From Mesorhizobium sp. INR15 (GTDB lineage: Bacteria > Pseudomonadota > Alphaproteobacteria > Rhizobiales > Rhizobiaceae), in NCBI RefSeq assembly GCF_015500075.1, contig NZ_CP045496.1:3048001-3112000 (forward strand): 64,000 bases of DNA. The letters are read 5' to 3'. Position numbers and translations under genes: made by a program. Below, in pieces: positions 62,733-64,000 of the stretch (positions are counted from its first letter, which is position 1; every line of letters starts with the position of its first letter). The notes below the pieces were generated by a model. That model made no database searches. It worked only from the letters and a program-made list of their open reading frames with translations, and was not told the origin of the DNA.

Positions 62733-63465
62733 GAACATCAAGGGCAAGGTCGTCGTTATCACCGGCGCCAGCAGCGGGCTGGGCGAGGCGGCCGCACGCC
62801 TGCTTGCCAAAGAGGGCGCGAAACTGGTGCTGGGCGCGCGGCGCCTCGACCGGTTGCAGGCGCTGGCCACGGAGCTTTCGCTGGACAGTGACGCGGTCAT
62901 GCGGACCGATGTGAGCAAGGCGGACGAGGTCAAGCGGCTGGTCGATCATGCGGTCAAGACACATGGCCGTGTCGACGTGATCATCAACAATGCCGGCCTG
63001 ATGCCGAGTTCGCTTCTCGAACATCTGCATGTCGAGGAATGGGATCGGATGATCGACGTCAACATCAAGGGCGTGCTCTACGGCATCGCCGCCGTGATGC
63101 CGCATATGAAAGCGCAGAAAAGCGGCCATATCATCAATGTGTCGTCGGTCGCCGGCCACAAGGTCGGGCCGGGCAGCGCGGTCTATGCCGCGACCAAGCA
63201 CGCGGTGCGCGTCATCTCGGAAGGGCTGCGCCAGGAAGTGAAACCGCACAACATCCGCACCACCATCATCTCGCCAGGTGCTGTGGCGACAGAGCTGCCC
63301 GACACGATTACCGACGCGGCTGTTGGCGCGGGCGTTCGCGCGCTTTATGAACGGGTGGCCATCCCGGCTGACGCTTTTGCCAGGGCTGTCGTGTTTGCCA
63401 TGAGCCAGCCCGAGAATGTCGACATCAACGAAATCCTGTTCCGCCCCACGGCGCAGGAATATTGA
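62725..63465 (+). CDS. Short-chain dehydrogenase/reductase
   Basis: A 246-residue classical SDR: cofactor site TGASSGLGE, NNAG, catalytic Ser in VSSVAG and the YAATK pair. The tail (NVDINEILFRPTAQEY) is that of the YdfG/serine dehydrogenase-like group. ATG 62725 is preceded by AAGGAG. Reaction partner unknown. Confidence 0.9.
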   Translation: MTENIKGKVVVITGASSGLGEAAARLLAKEGAKLVLGARRLDRLQALATELSLDSDAVMRTDVSKADEVKRLVDHAVKTHGRVDVIINNAGLMPSSLLEHLHVEEWDRMIDVNIKGVLYGIAAVMPHMKAQKSGHIINVSSVAGHKVGPGSAVYAATKHAVRVISEGLRQEVKPHNIRTTIISPGAVATELPDTITDAAVGAGVRALYERVAIPADAFARAVVFAMSQPENVDINEILFRPTAQEY

Positions 63466-63479
63466 TTGGGAATGCTGAA

Positions 63480-63710
63480 ATGCCTCACGTCATCGTCAAG
63501 CTCTACGCGGGCAGGTCCGAACAGCATAAGGCAGGGATAGCCGAGGCCGTCACCAAGGCCATCATGGAAAGCGCGGGCAGCGCGGAGCGTTCGATTTCCG
63601 TCAGTGTCGAAGACATCCAGCCGGAAGAGTGGGTCGAGCAGGTGTATCGGCCAGACATCATGGAAAAGATGGATCTGGTCTACAAAAAGCCCGGTTATGA
63701 CCCGCTCTGA
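63480..63710 (+). CDS. 4-oxalocrotonate tautomerase family protein
   Basis: 76 residues. Processing of the initiator Met would expose Pro1 (MPHVIVKLYAGRS), the catalytic base of the tautomerase superfamily. It has the helical stretch EAVTKAIMESAGS and a C-terminal part with WVEQVYRPDIM. Last gene of the operon. ATG 63480 is chosen over a start six codons upstream because of the proline. Confidence 0.87.
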   Translation: MPHVIVKLYAGRSEQHKAGIAEAVTKAIMESAGSAERSISVSVEDIQPEEWVEQVYRPDIMEKMDLVYKKPGYDPL

Positions 63711-63829
63711 GCGATGGCGGGCCGCTTGACGCGACACCGTTCCTGCGCCAGCTTGACGCCATGTTCATCTTTCCGTCCGCAGCCGCCCAGCGACGCCGCC
63801 GCGATGTATCGCGAGGCGGGACGCTGACC

Positions 63830-63856
63830 ATGCGGCGACGAAGACCGGCACAATAA
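63830..63856 (+). CDS. Leader peptide candidate MRRRRPAQ
   Basis: Eight codons: ATG, then CGG CGA CGA AGA for four arginines, CCG, GCA, CAA and TAA. CGA and AGA are rare in GC-rich rhizobia. GGGA lies 8 bases upstream. Position just before a terminator and a GNAT gene is the reason to list it. Confidence 0.5.
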   Translation: MRRRRPAQ

Positions 63857-63878
63857 AGACCGGTTTGTTCTTTCCCAG

Positions 63879-63910
63879 CCCCGCCCGCGAAAAGCCGCCG
63901 GCGGGGTTTT
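63879..63910 (+). terminator. Terminator in the GNAT leader
   Basis: CCCCGCC (63879-63885) and GGCGGGG (63900-63906) form a 7-bp GC stem around 14 bases, followed by TTTT. It is 19 bases before the GNAT start codon. Confidence 0.65.
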
Positions 63911-63928
63911 CATGTCTGGAGCCTGTAG

Positions 63929-64000
63929 ATGACCACCAATTCTTCCATTCAATTTCGGCGGGCCGACGCGGCGGATGCCGCGGCCATCACTGACATCGTG
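63929..64000 (+). CDS. GNAT family N-acetyltransferase (3' end outside window)
   Basis: The first 24 codons (MTTNSSIQFRRADAADAAAI, then TDIV) are the typical first strand and helix of a GNAT domain (the IRRA-x-DA pattern). The window ends inside the gene. GNAT enzymes use acetyl-CoA to acetylate amines such as antibiotics or amino acids. The attenuator-like leader suggests it is inducible. Confidence 0.7.
   Translation, partial: MTTNSSIQFRRADAADAAAITDIV

Larger units (their letters stand above)
63813..63910 (+). promoter_or_regulatory. Candidate transcription attenuator
   Basis: In order: a GGCGGG-containing ribosome-site region (63815-63820), an eight-codon ORF (63830-63856), a hairpin with ACCGG and CCGGT arms overlapping the ORF's stop, and a terminator (63879-63910). 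GGCGGG could also pair with CCCGCC of the terminator's left arm, giving a competing structure. Layout is that of a translation-coupled attenuator. Confidence 0.55.

Noticed and set aside
63711..63812. A tRNA or longer gene between the tautomerase and the attenuator
   Set aside because: No cloverleaf could be drawn and no frame has a ribosome site and plausible composition.

Overview
The window reads as one piece of a GC-rich alphaproteobacterial genome, most likely Mesorhizobium or a close relative in the Rhizobiales. The reasons are the Ehu/Eut ectoine catabolic cluster arranged as in rhizobia, a CIRCE-controlled groESL operon, many ABC uptake systems for plant- and soil-derived solutes, and a family of intergenic palindromes resembling rhizobial mosaic repeats. 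I found no rRNA, tRNA, CRISPR array, insertion sequence or replication origin. The genus is an inference from content; no search was run.

1-15.0 kb: the tail of an amino-acid-type ABC ATPase and an odd aldo/keto reductase, then a complete ectoine/5-hydroxyectoine catabolic locus. On the minus strand lie an Lrp/AsnC regulator, doeC and doeD. On the plus strand lie the MocR-type regulator enuR, the importer ehuABCD, eutABC, ectoine hydrolase doeA (eutD) and deacetylase doeB (eutE). Ectoine would be imported, opened, deacetylated to diaminobutyrate, transaminated to aspartate semialdehyde and oxidised to aspartate; EutA, EutB and EutC would deal with the hydroxylated form.

15.0-21.6 kb: a PAS/HWE sensor kinase with a stand-alone receiver, two small proteins (one a 47-residue membrane microprotein), and a CPA2 cation/proton antiporter with Usp domains next to a DUF2270 membrane protein.

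21.7-32.0 kb: two divergent operons for an N-acetylated amino sugar, probably N-acetylgalactosamine. One side has an ABC ATPase, a hybrid RpiR/DeoR-type regulator, AgaS, a ROK kinase and NagA. The other has the solute-binding protein, two permeases and a GatZ-family protein with no GatY partner. A 14-bp near-palindrome occurs once on each side of the shared promoter region.

32-49.5 kb: a mixed stretch of an MFS exporter with a LysR regulator, a ChaC-like cyclotransferase, an acyltransferase, two GFA-type zinc proteins, a diguanylate cyclase, RibD-like and MDR-like reductases, several small proteins, groESL, a type II toxin-antitoxin pair, free-methionine sulfoxide reductase, a YeiH-type exporter, an SGNH hydrolase, an NmrA-like protein and a TetR regulator.

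49.5-58.2 kb: a BetI-like TetR regulator diverges from a CocE-type hydrolase and a complete peptide-type ABC importer. A 24-bp dyad resembling choline-regulator operators lies between them. Two full copies of a palindromic element bracket the permease/ATPase part of this operon, and a deleted parD antitoxin remnant sits beside the second copy.

58.2-64 kb: a SnoaL-like protein, then a LysR gene diverging from a redox/detoxification operon (cupin, CMD protein, aldo/keto reductase, MFS, SDR, tautomerase). The window ends in a GNAT acetyltransferase gene preceded by what looks like an attenuator: an 8-codon ORF with four consecutive arginine codons, followed by a terminator.

The most interesting signals are this arginine leader/attenuator, the strong hairpin element found after the binding-protein gene in all three complete ABC operons, the GatZ-without-GatY amino sugar locus with its hybrid regulator and paired operators, and the BetI-type operator in front of the CocE/peptide importer locus.
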